This document shows positions 22,701 through 29,441 of a stretch of DNA of 64,000 nt, piece by piece. The position numbers and the translations under genes are program-made. Location of the stretch: the NCBI GenBank assembly GCA_020650975.1, contig JAIPMN010042072.1:2604-66603 (forward strand), written 5' to 3'. Below the pieces are notes generated by a model. That model ran no database searches, was not told where the DNA came from, and was given only the letters and a program-made list of their open reading frames with translations. This DNA is from Apostichopus californicus (Eukaryota; Echinodermata; Holothuroidea; Aspidochirotida; Stichopodidae). The first letter of the stretch is position 1, and each line of letters starts with the position of its first letter.

Positions 22701-25089
22701 GCATCGCTAACAGAAACTACAGATTCCTTGTTACACAAATATGCATACATGATACATGTGTTGTTATTAATGTACACACACATGCCAAACAATCGCTTTT
22801 CCTCGTGTACCGAAGCGCGTGTTTCAAAACCTCCAGCAGGTGCTGTGCTGTATTCTGTACCAACCCTCACCCCATCCGTACGTAGACTGTTCCAAAGTAT
22901 CGCGTGTAAATGTAAATCATCTGTGCTCGTGATTGAAAGATTAGGCCTAAACCATTTTTGAAGGTGAAGGTGAAGATGAAGGTGAACCATATCAGTAAGT
23001 CCCTTCGTTGACCTTTCGTCCAGTACAGCACAAGTAGCATGTACAATACTAGAGCTAAGACTGTGCAGCAAGAATGTTTACAGTTGGGGACTACGGGGGA
23101 GTTGTAAGGTATACACGATAAACAGTAGCAGCAAAAATTTCTTCGAGTTTGTGGGTATTATCCGGGTCTGTATATTATAATGGGGTATTATTTTTACCGG
23201 GTAGTTTAAGGTTTGCTTCGGGTATACCTGGTATTTCGGTATACTCGTTTATGACATATTTCGATAGGGCCAGTATGGGTTTGAATGAAATACTGGGTAT
23301 ACCTGGTATATCATTACACCGACACACTTCTAGGTTTTACAGTACCCCGAGAGTAAATTTAGAGAAATTTCTAGACTGTGTATTGTACAACTAAACTTCA
23401 TGGATTGGGCACAAGAAATCAAAATGGAGAATGGCTATGCAGCTTGTGCGATTTCAACAAATTTGTGATCACAGGAACACTATTTCCCTATAAGAGAATT
23501 CACAAGGCCACGTGAGTGTCACCAGATGAGATAGCATTTAATCAGATTAACCAGGTGTTGATTAACAGGAGATTTAGAAGCTCAGTTCTAGACACTAGAG
23601 TTATGAGGTCAGCTGATGTTGGAAGCGACCACTACCTACTGTGAACCACGATTAAGTTAAAGCTAAAGAAGGAAGTGAAGAGAACAGAAAACGTGCGTGC
23701 TAGATATGATACCGACAAACTGCGAAATAATCAAGTGAGGGCAAAATTCATTATAGCCGTGAGGAGCATGTACCAGGTACTGGAAGATGAAGAAGAAGGG
23801 TGCGAAAATAGTGAAAATGATCTGGAAACAATTGAGAGAGCGTGCAAACGAATGGAGAGAGTGCACACGGAGGCAGCTGAGCAGGTTCTAGGCAAAAATA
23901 GGAAGAGCAAGAAACCATGGATACGTGAAGAGACTTGGGAAATGATTGTACAAAGTGCTGACTTAATAGCAAAATTCTCAGTACTAGATCAAAGAAATAA
24001 AATAGAAGTTTAAAATACGACTATAAAGAGAAAGACAGAGAAGTGAAGTGGTTTATTAGAGCCGACAAGAGGCATTGGGTCGAAAGTATTGCGAAAGGAG
24101 CTGAAACCGCTGCATCCAGTCAGAATATGCAAGCATTATACAGACTTACAAAGACCCTTTGTAACGAAAAGCCAAGAGAGTGTGGTTCCATTATAAATAA
24201 AGACGGAAACCTAGTCAGCAGTATGGACGAAGTAATGGAAAGATGGACAAAGTACTTCACTGATATTTTAAATAGACCGAAACCAATGAATCCACTCACT
24301 GTAGACGATGAGGACAATTATACAATAGAGGAAATTGATATTGAGGAACCAAGCCAATATGAAATACATAATGCATTACATCACCTAAAACATGGCAAAG
24401 CCCCGGGTGTAGATATGCTCACAGCCGAACTTTTAAAAGCAGATAAAGAGTTTACTGCAATTAAAATCAAGCAACTACTTGACAAGATTTGGAGAGCTGA
24501 GAAAATCCCAACAAACTAGAAGAGAGGGCTCATCATTAAATTACCAAAGAAAGGAAACCTGAAAGAGTGAAAAACCTGGCGAGAAATAACATTGCTGTTT
24601 GTCACAAGTAAAATTCTTAGTAAAATTGTGATAGATAGAGAAAGGAACAAGCAGGATTTAGAAAGGGCAGAGGGACAACTGAACAGATTTTTATCCTCCA
24701 GAATATTATTGAGCAATCTAACGAATGGCAGGCAGCACTGTATCTAAACTTCATTGACTTTCAAAAGGCTTTCGACTCTATACCAGCAAACACCAGCAAA
24801 GATTGTCAAAATGGTGAAAGCCTTTTATGAGGACTTCCAATGTGCAGTAGTGGACAATGGTGAGAAATCAGAGTGCTTTGAAAGTGTTTTTTGCAGCTGA
24901 CATTGCCCTCATATCATCAACTAAGCAACAGATGCAAATAAAACAAATTTGCTAGCCGATGATGCAAGCAGAGTGGGTCTTGACATTAATAAACAGAAGA
25001 CCAAAGTGATGCTTACCTGAATTCACAAATGATAAAAGGAAAAAAGCAGTGAAGATACAACCTTGCTTGTTAGCCTTGCTCTGTGCCAT
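7694..25089 (-). CDS. Membrane Ig-superfamily receptor, V-like plus three Ig domains (split gene)
   Basis: Exons on the minus strand, in transcript order: 25089-25017 (signal peptide), 14876-14574 (V-like Ig), 13955-13614, 12490-12140 and 11196-10861 (three related Ig domains), 9200-9150 (stalk and first half of the membrane helix), 7761-7694 (second half, tail, stop). All six joins are phase 1 with GT-AG borders and give an uninterrupted 1524-nt frame, 507 residues plus stop. Signal peptide is residues 1-24, membrane helix about 479-498, and a nine-residue tail begins TRRRYR. The family is not named in my memory; the layout is that of cell-surface recognition receptors, but ligand and pathway are unknown. 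Intron 1 is about 10 kb and full of transposons. The final exon could instead splice onward at 7706. Transcript evidence would settle the 3' end. Confidence 0.8.
7762..9149 (-). other. Intron 6 of the Ig receptor gene
   Basis: Bounded by GTGAGTG at 9149 and the acceptor at 7763-7762. A 110-residue minus-strand frame at 8594-8926 lies inside. It has no recognisable domain and overlaps a GGGCCCAGGGGGCATATCCCC stretch in pieces at about 8678-8700 that looks like transposon sequence, so it is not called as a gene. Confidence 0.5.
9150..9200 (-). CDS. Ig receptor exon 6: stalk and first half of membrane helix
   Basis: 51 nt, phase 1 at both ends. The acceptor is TGTTGCTCTCTGCAG just upstream of 9200 and the donor is GTGAGTG at 9149. 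Joined to the previous exon it reads C469, KEDLSQSKG, then ITWVLLI. It is far too short for gene finders that rely on open-frame length. Its support is the coincidence of matching phase, both splice sites, and a membrane segment completed by the next exon. Confidence 0.7.
9540..10745 (+). repeat. TGACCTTTGACCT repeat family, cluster 2 (in intron 5)
   Basis: Repeated modules as in 5200-7060: GTTTACAAGG...TTTGACACCTGTTGACCTCACATGG in pieces, GGTGGATCCACATACCAAG, and at 9990-10050 the terminal CA-rich module with ACGCCATCACCATCACATAG and a GGAATCAAAAACAAGG end. Most TGACCT-TGACCT cores here are degenerate, for example TGACCTTTACC at about 9757. Confidence 0.7.
10861..11196 (-). CDS. Ig receptor exon 5: third Ig domain of the repeated type
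   Basis: 336 nt (112 codons), phase 1-1. Acceptor GCCTTTCAG, donor GTAAGC at 10860. Encodes residues about 357-468. It opens with the family motif FPAINGLTSQQHVVLD. The canonical Ig residues are C382 (DVLTC), W395 (SLQW) and C444 (VTLQC). The E-F part reads DGTVNITLNSTVTV, with two potential N-glycosylation sites. It is a complete Ig fold by these landmarks and is closest to the exon at 12140-12490. Confidence 0.85.
11197..12139 (-). other. Intron 4 of the Ig receptor gene
   Basis: Intron between two Ig exons. Small open frames inside, such as minus 11675-11944, show no domain. Confidence 0.6.
12140..12490 (-). CDS. Ig receptor exon 4: second Ig domain of the repeated type
   Basis: 351 nt (117 codons), phase 1-1. 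Acceptor TATCTTTTAG, donor GTAAGC at 12139. Encodes residues about 240-356, starting NGLWRSYPTVNGFTNQQHVV. The Ig landmarks are C270 (ELTC), W283 (YLKW) and C332 (VTLHC), with the strand-E phrase DGTYDLSLHSTLSV. All three core residues of the Ig fold are present. Confidence 0.88.
12670..12730 (+). repeat. Possible tRNA-derived SINE head fragment
   Basis: GGTAGCTCAGTGGATTG is close to a tRNA box A (internal Pol III promoter) with its D-loop GG. No box B could be recognised downstream, so this is at most a truncated tRNA-like fragment. Confidence 0.3.
13281..13370 (+). repeat. Dispersed repeat family D, copy 1
   Basis: Aligns by eye to 37294-37385 in the same orientation. Both contain CCCTGTTTGT, CAGGAGGGTATT, TTGCCT, a TTTG-AAA stretch, and AATCCT followed by a TTAGGATTT or TTTGAGATTT phrase. 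Class unknown. Confidence 0.55.
13614..13955 (-). CDS. Ig receptor exon 3: first Ig domain of the repeated type
   Basis: 342 nt (114 codons), phase 1-1. Acceptor ATGATTTTAG, donor GTAAGTTG at 13613. Encodes residues about 126-239: VLPVSIYPVVNGLTNQQ, then C156 (QVNC) and C217 (TVQC), with NNTDGTYNVSLVSTLTI between. The core Trp of strand C is absent: the equivalent stretch is ELELVFLD where its sister domains have YLKWDI or SLQWFI. Two or more N-glycosylation sequons (NNT, NVS) are present. Confidence 0.87.
13956..14573 (-). other. Intron 2 of the Ig receptor gene
   Basis: 618-bp intron with no other feature seen. Confidence 0.65.
14574..14876 (-). CDS. Ig receptor exon 2: N-terminal V-like Ig domain
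   Basis: 303 nt (101 codons), phase 1-1. The chosen acceptor is the pyrimidine-rich ACTTCTTCTAG just before 14876; it joins the signal exon as DEYCDQKELYLRLGSKG. Residues about 25-125 contain C28, the strand-B C45 (LVSC), W55 (VIGW), a GPGYENGEYDMF segment and NGSLIINKVTLQHG. The strand-F Cys expected of an Ig fold is missing: the place reads GQRFTARIL. C28 and C45 are the only cysteines in the domain. The longer open frame upstream of the acceptor (to 14931) is intron read-through. Donor GTAAGAATG at 14573. Confidence 0.85.
15425..16390 (-). repeat. Intron segment paralogous to 63000-64000
   Basis: Aligns in inverse orientation along almost its whole length with 63000-64000. Anchors at both places include CAGAATGACCCATATA, AGTGCCATTTAAACAAAGG, TTTGGTGTCCAATGTAA, TGAAACATTGTGTTCCTTC and the AATGAATAAATAAATGAA end. 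This shows that the two loci are duplicates including intron sequence. Confidence 0.85.
16160..16390 (+). repeat. Possible old retroelement 3' tail inside the paralogous intron block
   Basis: AT-rich segment ending TTTATACTGTAATGAATAAA-TAAATGAAAC, which resembles the short-repeat 3' tails of CR1/L2-type LINEs and their SINEs. The same segment lies at about 63000-63230 in reverse, so if it is an insertion it predates the duplication. Confidence 0.35.
16540..17250 (+). repeat. TGACCTTTGACCT repeat family, cluster 3
   Basis: About five modules with the order CAAATGACC-TTTGACC, CTTGTACT-AATGTGGTAC, CATACCAAATATG, GATCTGCCCAAGCTTC, ATATCATGTTTACAAGG and TTTTGACC. A perfect TGACCTTTGACCT lies at 17023-17035, with single-mismatch versions near 17169. 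The open frames at 16623-16940 lie wholly in the repeat. Confidence 0.8.
17251..18035. other. No gene seen
   Basis: AT-rich intron sequence with a C-run near 17410-17419. The 98-residue plus-strand frame at 17541-17837 has no recognisable domain. Confidence 0.45.
18036..18575. repeat. Minisatellite of 33-44 bp monomers with X-Y-Z higher-order order
   Basis: About twelve monomers, most ending in ATGCGCAG and beginning AATCGG or AATCTG. Three monomer types alternate: X (GGTACACGAACAGGTATGAA), Y (the same start then GACCTTAGGTAAATGCGCAG) and Z (AATCTGTATTTATAAGAACA). The order X-Y-Z is seen three times running between about 18140 and 18470, a compound period of about 115 bp. A lone monomer-like piece (AACAGGTATGAATATATGTA, then TTGCGCAG) occurs at 22182-22210. 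Confidence 0.85.
18597..18868. other. GC-richer insert between CTACTACTACTAA direct repeats
   Basis: About 235 bp, visibly richer in G and C than its surroundings, flanked by CTACTACTACTAA at 18598-18610 and ACTACTACTACTAA at about 18854-18867. A minus-strand frame (18834-18616) gives a 72-residue K/Q/T/P-rich peptide with no known domain. It could be an insertion with target-site repeats, or chance triplet expansion on either side. Confidence 0.4.
19470..19621 (+). repeat. TGACCTTTGACCT repeat family, cluster 4 left part
   Basis: One module with CAAATGACCTATGACCTTTA (perfect half-sites TGACCT-A-TGACCT at 19491-19503), TACTCAATGTTATACACC, GAGATCTGCCCAAGC and TTTACAAGGTTTTCACATTT. It stops at the 3' end of the LINE at 19622. 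The continuation resumes at 21838. Confidence 0.8.
20290..20865 (-). pseudogene. LINE reverse-transcriptase fragment, palm C to thumb
   Basis: An open frame of 191 residues within the LINE. LLFADDSALITNN carries the RT catalytic Asp pair in the usual FADD form. It continues into GLQINSTKTELL and TYLGSTISS, the conserved block after palm C. It is out of frame with the preceding RT frame. Confidence 0.85.
20883..21533 (-). pseudogene. LINE reverse-transcriptase fragment, fingers and palm A-B
   Basis: A frame of 216 residues with GKAPGLDGLPPE, IHRGISLLS (usually YRGISLLS), FRAQRSTAYMIFTLRQL, FVDFSKAFDTVDR (first catalytic Asp) and HGVKQGCVLAP. It belongs to the 19622-21837 element. Confidence 0.88.
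21838..22175 (+). repeat. TGACCTTTGACCT repeat family, cluster 4 right part
   Basis: Continues the module interrupted by the LINE. A perfect TGACCTTTGACCT at 21850-21862, and TGACCTTTGACTT at 21980-21992, followed by the terminal CA-rich module (ACGCACACCCACGCACAC then ACGCCATCTTGAATACAAAG). Confidence 0.8.
22176..23404. other. No gene seen
   Basis: Contains one minisatellite-like monomer at 22182-22210, a short GAAGGT/GAAGAT hexamer run at 22961-22984, and a palindrome-centred phrase GGGTATACCTGGTAT repeated at about 23219 and 23293. Overlapping plus and minus open frames at 22514-23071 show no domain. Confidence 0.45.
23405..25012 (+). mobile_element. RTE-like LINE fragment, endonuclease end to reverse transcriptase
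   Basis: Plus strand. It starts in the apurinic-type endonuclease (LCDFNKFVITGTLF, then IHKAT, then RSADVGSDHYLL at about 23610-23640), continues through the spacer (frames 23675-24013 and 24043-24519), the RT entry HLKHGKAPGVDMLTAELLK at about 24380, a decayed palm A (DFQKAFDS) near 24760, KAFYEDFQCAV, and LADDASRVGLDINKQKTKVM ending at about 25011. Stops and frameshifts are frequent after 24519. The 3' end is missing: the copy stops within a few bases of the Ig gene's first splice donor. Similar coding sequences are common in marine invertebrates as craniofacial-development-protein-2-like LINE proteins. Confidence 0.85.
24043..24519 (+). pseudogene. LINE spacer and RT entry fragment
   Basis: 158-residue frame of the LINE above. 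It has the WFIRADKRHWVESIAKGAE segment, ERWTKYFTDILNRP, and the RT entry KHGKAPGVDMLTAELLKA. It ends in a premature stop before the palm. Confidence 0.85.
25017..25089 (-). CDS. Ig receptor exon 1: signal peptide
   Basis: ATG at 25089-25087. 73 nt coding a 24-residue signal peptide: MAQSK start, a short polar N-region, hydrophobic FTAFFLLSFV, then NS, and one base of the next codon (phase 1). Donor CAG-GTAAGC at 25016. The same MAQSK start, length and donor occur in the plus-strand exon at 62507. Directly upstream, TTATATAG-AACATGG could be an intron acceptor, so an untranslated exon may precede it. The LINE at 23405-25012 ends immediately inside the donor. Confidence 0.85.
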
Positions 25090-25262
25090 GTTCTATATAA
25101 ATGAAGAAAAGATTTAAATCAGTACTTCATTTTTATGTGATGAGATGTGAGTAAGAAGATGATAAAGAAACATCATCTTGGGGCAGCCGAAAATGTGACA
25201 TCTGCAAACATATTCCCTATTGTTTTTACAAAGTATCACACAAATATATACACTGTCTACTG
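25090..25262 (-). promoter_or_regulatory. Conserved 5' flank of the Ig receptor gene
   Basis: Aligns to the inverse of 62330-62506 upstream of the second gene's signal exon, with anchors TTTGTGTGAT, AATAGGGAATATGTTTGCAG, CTGCCCCAAGATGATGT and GATTTAAATCTTTTCTT. Homology stops near the outer edge. It may contain the promoter, 5'UTR or a 5' intron end. No TATA position is asserted. Confidence 0.6.
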
Positions 25263-25997
25263 AAGTCCCTTTACAGTTTATCTCCTACCTCTTCTCTTCC
25301 CCTGTTGGCGTCTTTTTTCTCTCCATCCTTTGTCTACTAATCCTCTTACATCAATCTCTTTTGTGTTCACCTTGCTCATTAGTCTGCCTTTATTCTGTGT
25401 TAGTATTTGTGTCATGTAGTTTATGTTACTTGTCATTCAGCCTCTGAATAAGATACTGCTAGGATTGAAGCGTCAGGCCCACTTACTTTTACACATGCTT
25501 TTGTTAGGGATATTAGTTGTAGTAGCCTCGTAGCTTCATTTGAATGTTTTGATTTAAGTTAAGAATCCAAAAGTTACTCAAACTCTAGTGTAAATGGCAG
25601 TGGATGTTTACAATTACAGTAAATTATTTATACCACCTGCATGGTCATGGCCATCAAGATCGTTGGCCCACATACATGCGTAACAACACATAAGATCCCA
25701 TGGTAACGGGGACATTTAAGCCATCTAGCAAAGAACTTCACTGTCGAGACCCAGTCCATTATGCTGAATTTTTACACACTTGGTAGGGATCAGCAGGTTA
25801 AACTGAAAGATGGAATGCAAATAGATGGTCCTGTCGACTCGAGACAAAAGGATACAAAGTTTGTTTTTGTCCGTTTCAACACCCTTGATTACCCATTGTC
25901 GATGCAAACAAGGTTTGTTTCTGCCAGAGAGAGTGAAAAACGAGGTGCAGAAGGCTAACTCGAATCGCTTGTTGGTGCTCTCATTGATATTACCTTG
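25263..25997. other. Flank with pyrimidine-rich stretch; probable LINE 3'UTR at right
   Basis: 25270-25440 is pyrimidine-rich. About 25640-25997 follows the stop of the minus-strand LINE C-terminus and may be its 3'UTR. No gene seen. Confidence 0.4.
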
Positions 25998-26535
25998 CTA
26001 CCTTGTGCCGTCGAGTCGTGTCCGACCCCTGGTGATGACCATGACTTTCATCCTCCAATCCTTCCGGCTCCTGGTTGTCCCTCGCAGTCCATCCAGAGTC
26101 AGCCCAGTCGCCTGCTTGACACCATCCATCCATTGTGCACGTGGCCTGCCCCTCTTCCGTGATTCATCACCCTCTCCCACCATTATTGATTTTTCCAGGG
26201 AGTCGTCCGCTCGCATGATATGTCCGAAATAATTTAGTTGCTGCCTCAGAATCTGTGCTTCCAGCGGAAGTGAGGGTTTTATTTGCTCCATAATCGAGAT
26301 GTTCGTTCTGTGTGCAGTCCAAGGGATTCTCAATAGCCTGCGCCAGCACCACAATTCAAAACTGTCTATTTTTTTCCTCATTCCCTTTGTTATTGTCCAT
26401 GATTCACTCCCATAAAACACAACTGGGAAAACTAGTACTCTCATCAGTTGACTCTTCGTTATTATTGAAATTGCTATCTCCTTCCAAATCTTGTTTAGCC
26501 CGTCACAGCAGCTCTTCCAAGAGCTAGCCGTCTCA
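25998..26535 (-). mobile_element. RTE/BovB-like LINE, C-terminal fragment
   Basis: Minus strand. SCCDGLNKIWK at about 26500, then ITKSQLMRVLVFPVVFYGSE, KKIDSFELWCWRRLLRIPW, LRQQLNYFGHIMRADD, KRGRPRAQWMDGVKQATGLT and a stop at 25998. This is the post-RT C-terminus of RTE-clade LINEs; the ELWCWRRLLRIPWTA and GRPR-WMDG blocks are close to those in BovB. The RT itself is missing (5' truncation). Confidence 0.9.
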
Positions 26536-26558
26536 CAATCTCTCCCTTACATGTACCA

Positions 26559-26760
26559 TTGATATAGGAATTACAAAAGAAGTTATAGATACAACGTTTG
26601 CTGGTGTTACAACTGATGGGGAGTCCGCAAAGACAGGAAGATTATCAGGGTTGTGGGCACGAATGGAAAAATATGTTGGACACCCAGCATTGAATTATTG
26701 GTGTGCGTGTGAAAGTTCTGACCTTGCGATGGAAGATGTAATGCTTGCTGCTGTGTGATT
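26559..26760 (+). pseudogene. hAT-like transposase fragment (KIAA1586/ZMYM-like)
   Basis: Plus frame from ATT at 26559 to a stop near 26757. FAGVTTDGESAKTGRLSGLW, then ALNYWCACESSDLAMEDVMLAA. The DGE-N/K-TG-GLW and WC-C-SDLA pattern is that of hAT-derived transposases and host proteins such as KIAA1586. About 66 residues only. A nearby MAAKKQKT start at about 26898 may be another piece. Broken. Confidence 0.6.
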
Positions 26761-27423
26761 ACTCCACATAGCATGAGTGTGCGTTTCAACTTACAGCATC
26801 CTGTATAACATTAGAATGTAAACATCTTTGAATGACAGGTTACAATTTCACTGGAAAGGAGTCGCAACTGTTCAATTTGATCCACGACCATCAGTCATGG
26901 CAGCAAAAAAACAGAAAACTGAACTTTCCAAAATTTGAATCATACAAAGAAAGAGATTTCATTTAAGGCCTTTTCAATTAGTTTGTGTATCTATTTTAAT
27001 ATTTAACACACCATAGCTGTGTATTGTTGGGATAATAAGTAAAATTGTTAAAGAACTGTATGAACGCTGTTATAGTCAACGTTATTTTGTTATAAATTGT
27101 CATCACCAAACACCGTTGACAATTACGGTATTCTTCATATGCTAGGCGACACCCGGATTGTTGGTGGCATTCTACTTTGTGCCGACGTGTCTTGGTCATG
27201 AGGGTCCCTTTTTGAGAAATGCCTGCCCGCACTCAAAATTTCTTAAGAAAGGCCCTGAGCAACATTGTACACAACCCACAACCACATTCAATGCAACAGA
27301 AGCAATACATTCAGTACAACTGATGTGTGAGATTATACACACAAACTATACAACCAACACACAATTAGAAAAATCCCTCTCTAAATCTAATGAGGCATGG
27401 TCATTTTACTAGCATTAGGCTTA
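26761..27423. other. No gene seen
   Basis: AT-rich. An 84-residue plus frame at 27158-27412 shows no domain. Confidence 0.4.
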
Positions 27424-29439
27424 CACTGTAAGAAACGACCGTAAATTTGACGGTATTTTACCGTGCTTTTCTACAGCAGCGTACTGTAAGTTGAGTTTAC
27501 AGTAATTTACTGCAATGTTAAGTCGTTTCTTGCCACTTCTGAAATGTCAGTAATAGATTCAGAAACCTACAGTAGGCCTACATCATTACTGTATTTTGGA
27601 CTCGACTTGACTCCCACAATGCATTGTATAAATTACGTGGCAACTGGTACGGTGCTGGTGGTCATGCAGTCAGTTGAATAATTTGCTTGTTGCAGTTTGT
27701 TAACGCGCCTCAGACCTACCTACGTACATTATTGGTGATCATTGAATGTTAACAGTTGTAAGGATCGTTAATATGAACAATAAATTGACTGGCATTATCT
27801 GTAATTCTCAAAATATATGGTTCATAACGGCGGTTGCTCGGTAGGCTTACATGACAAAGGACCTAACGTAACGTAGGCTAGGCCTAATACAGACAACGCT
27901 AGGCTTACGCGTACACCGTGGTAGAACTTGGAAATTAGTCACAAGTAGGCCTACGCGTTGGCCCTATGCCTACGTTATGTTACTCGGATCAATTCTATGA
28001 TAGGCCCCCTAGCTTTACTGATAAATTATTAGCCCTATAGCCCAGGCCTCAAACGCTGTAAGCCCCTACTTCTTGTACTGTAGCCTAGTGTAGGCATAGG
28101 CCCAACTGTCTGAAACTTGAAAGTTAAGCCTTCCATACAATTTAGACTAGGCCTACATCCCTAATTTGTTAACGTCGGTTAAATTAGGCCTAACTGTTGT
28201 GTTAGGCTTACTTTCCTGCGACCCAGGTCCTAATTTTGTAGGCCTACAATCTCAAAATTCAAACATTTAATAGCTATAATTTTGATAATATTTTGTGAAA
28301 TGTTGAAAACATTTTTCTCTTGAAAAATTAAAATATCATTTGTTAAAAACCTTCGCTGATGAACGTATAATTATTATGCAATTATCACGCAATTACAGGT
28401 AGGGGCCTACACCTTTTTTAGACCAATATATAGACCCAAAGCTATATATTTTGTAACGTTTATACAGAGTGCATGAAATTAAGGATCGTGGAGCTATCTG
28501 CCTAGCCCTATCCCATGTACATGTAACTTTCGCCAGAACATACAACCTCTGGCTCAACTAACTTCCTAATTCAAAATATACTCAGCTCTTTCTTTTGGGC
28601 TTACAACTATTAATGCTAGGCCTAATACTAGGCCTACATAAGCAAGTTTTTCAGTCGGTGAAAGACCTGTGGAATGTCCCAATCTTTAGCTCATCAGTTT
28701 TCTCATCAGTCTTGAAATGATTACTTAGGCTTTGTTGCCCTGTCCTTCAGATAAATCTTTTCTACATTAAAGTGCAGTCAATTCGTTCTTGATGCTTGTA
28801 GACACATCAACATTTTTTATAAGTTTGTATAAATACCATTCTTTATTTCAATACCTTATACTGTGTTAGAAGCTGTTTTGTGTGAAGACAAACATTACAA
28901 TAAAGGGAATATGTGAAATCAACTTTTAGAAGTTTTTGACTTTTTTTCTTATCTTTTTTTGAGTAAGTTTTTGTTTTCTTAATACCACACATGTTGTAAG
29001 CAACCTTGTTTGAAAGGCAAGAAATTGTGTATTAATAGCTCTCAGCTGCAGATGGGAATTTTTCCTGTTAAGGTTTGATTGAATTGGTACTTTCTTTATG
29101 GAAAACTCTATCGGTTGTAAAGTGATAGTTAATAGCAGAGAACTACTGTTTTCCCCTTAAAGTTTACAGTAGCAAACAATTTAATATTTATCATTTACAG
29201 TAAAATACTGTTTTCTACAATAATCGATTAACAGTTATTGATTTTATTACTGTATCATTTTACAGTAATGTACTGTTTTCTACAATAATTGATCTACAGT
29301 AATTCATTTTATTACTGTAACATTTTACAGTATAGTACTGTAGATATATTTTACAGCAAGAGGTAAAATTTACAGTAAATTACTGGCCACTCTGCTGCCA
29401 GTAATTTACTGTAAAATTTACAGGTAATTGTTTACAGTG
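27424..29439. mobile_element. Non-autonomous DNA element with terminal inverted repeats, about 2.0 kb
   Basis: The left end CACTGTAAGAAACGACCGTAAATT and the right end, whose complement reads CACTGTAAACAATTACCTGTAAATT in pieces, form imperfect terminal inverted repeats of about 25 bp. Both ends are flanked by TA (27422-27423 and 29440-29441), compatible with a TA target duplication. No transposase frame lies inside. The interior has subterminal ACAGTAAATTACTGTA-like repeats and a run of TAGGCCTA octamers. Superfamily not determined. Confidence 0.7.
29198..29345. repeat. 65-bp subterminal tandem repeat
   Basis: Two full copies and a partial of the unit TTTACAGTAA..TACTGTTTTC, TACAATAAT.GAT, ACAGT.ATT, ATTTTATTACTGTA.CAT. 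It lies near the right terminal inverted repeat of the 27424-29439 element and probably belongs to it. Confidence 0.75.
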
Positions 29440-29441
29440 TA

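Larger units (their letters stand above)
14877..25016 (-). other. Intron 1 of the Ig receptor gene, enlarged by insertions
   Basis: About 10.1 kb. The part 15425-16390 aligns to intron 1 of the second Ig gene (63000-64000, opposite strand). The part 16540-25012 is mostly transposon-derived: TGACCTTTGACCT repeats, a minisatellite and two LINEs. The corresponding intron in the second gene appears to be about 2 kb if its V exon lies where predicted. Confidence 0.7.

Noticed and set aside
22514-23071. Opposed plus and minus frames of 123 and 138 residues
   Set aside because: Neither shows a domain or biased codon use that I can recognise; probably chance.
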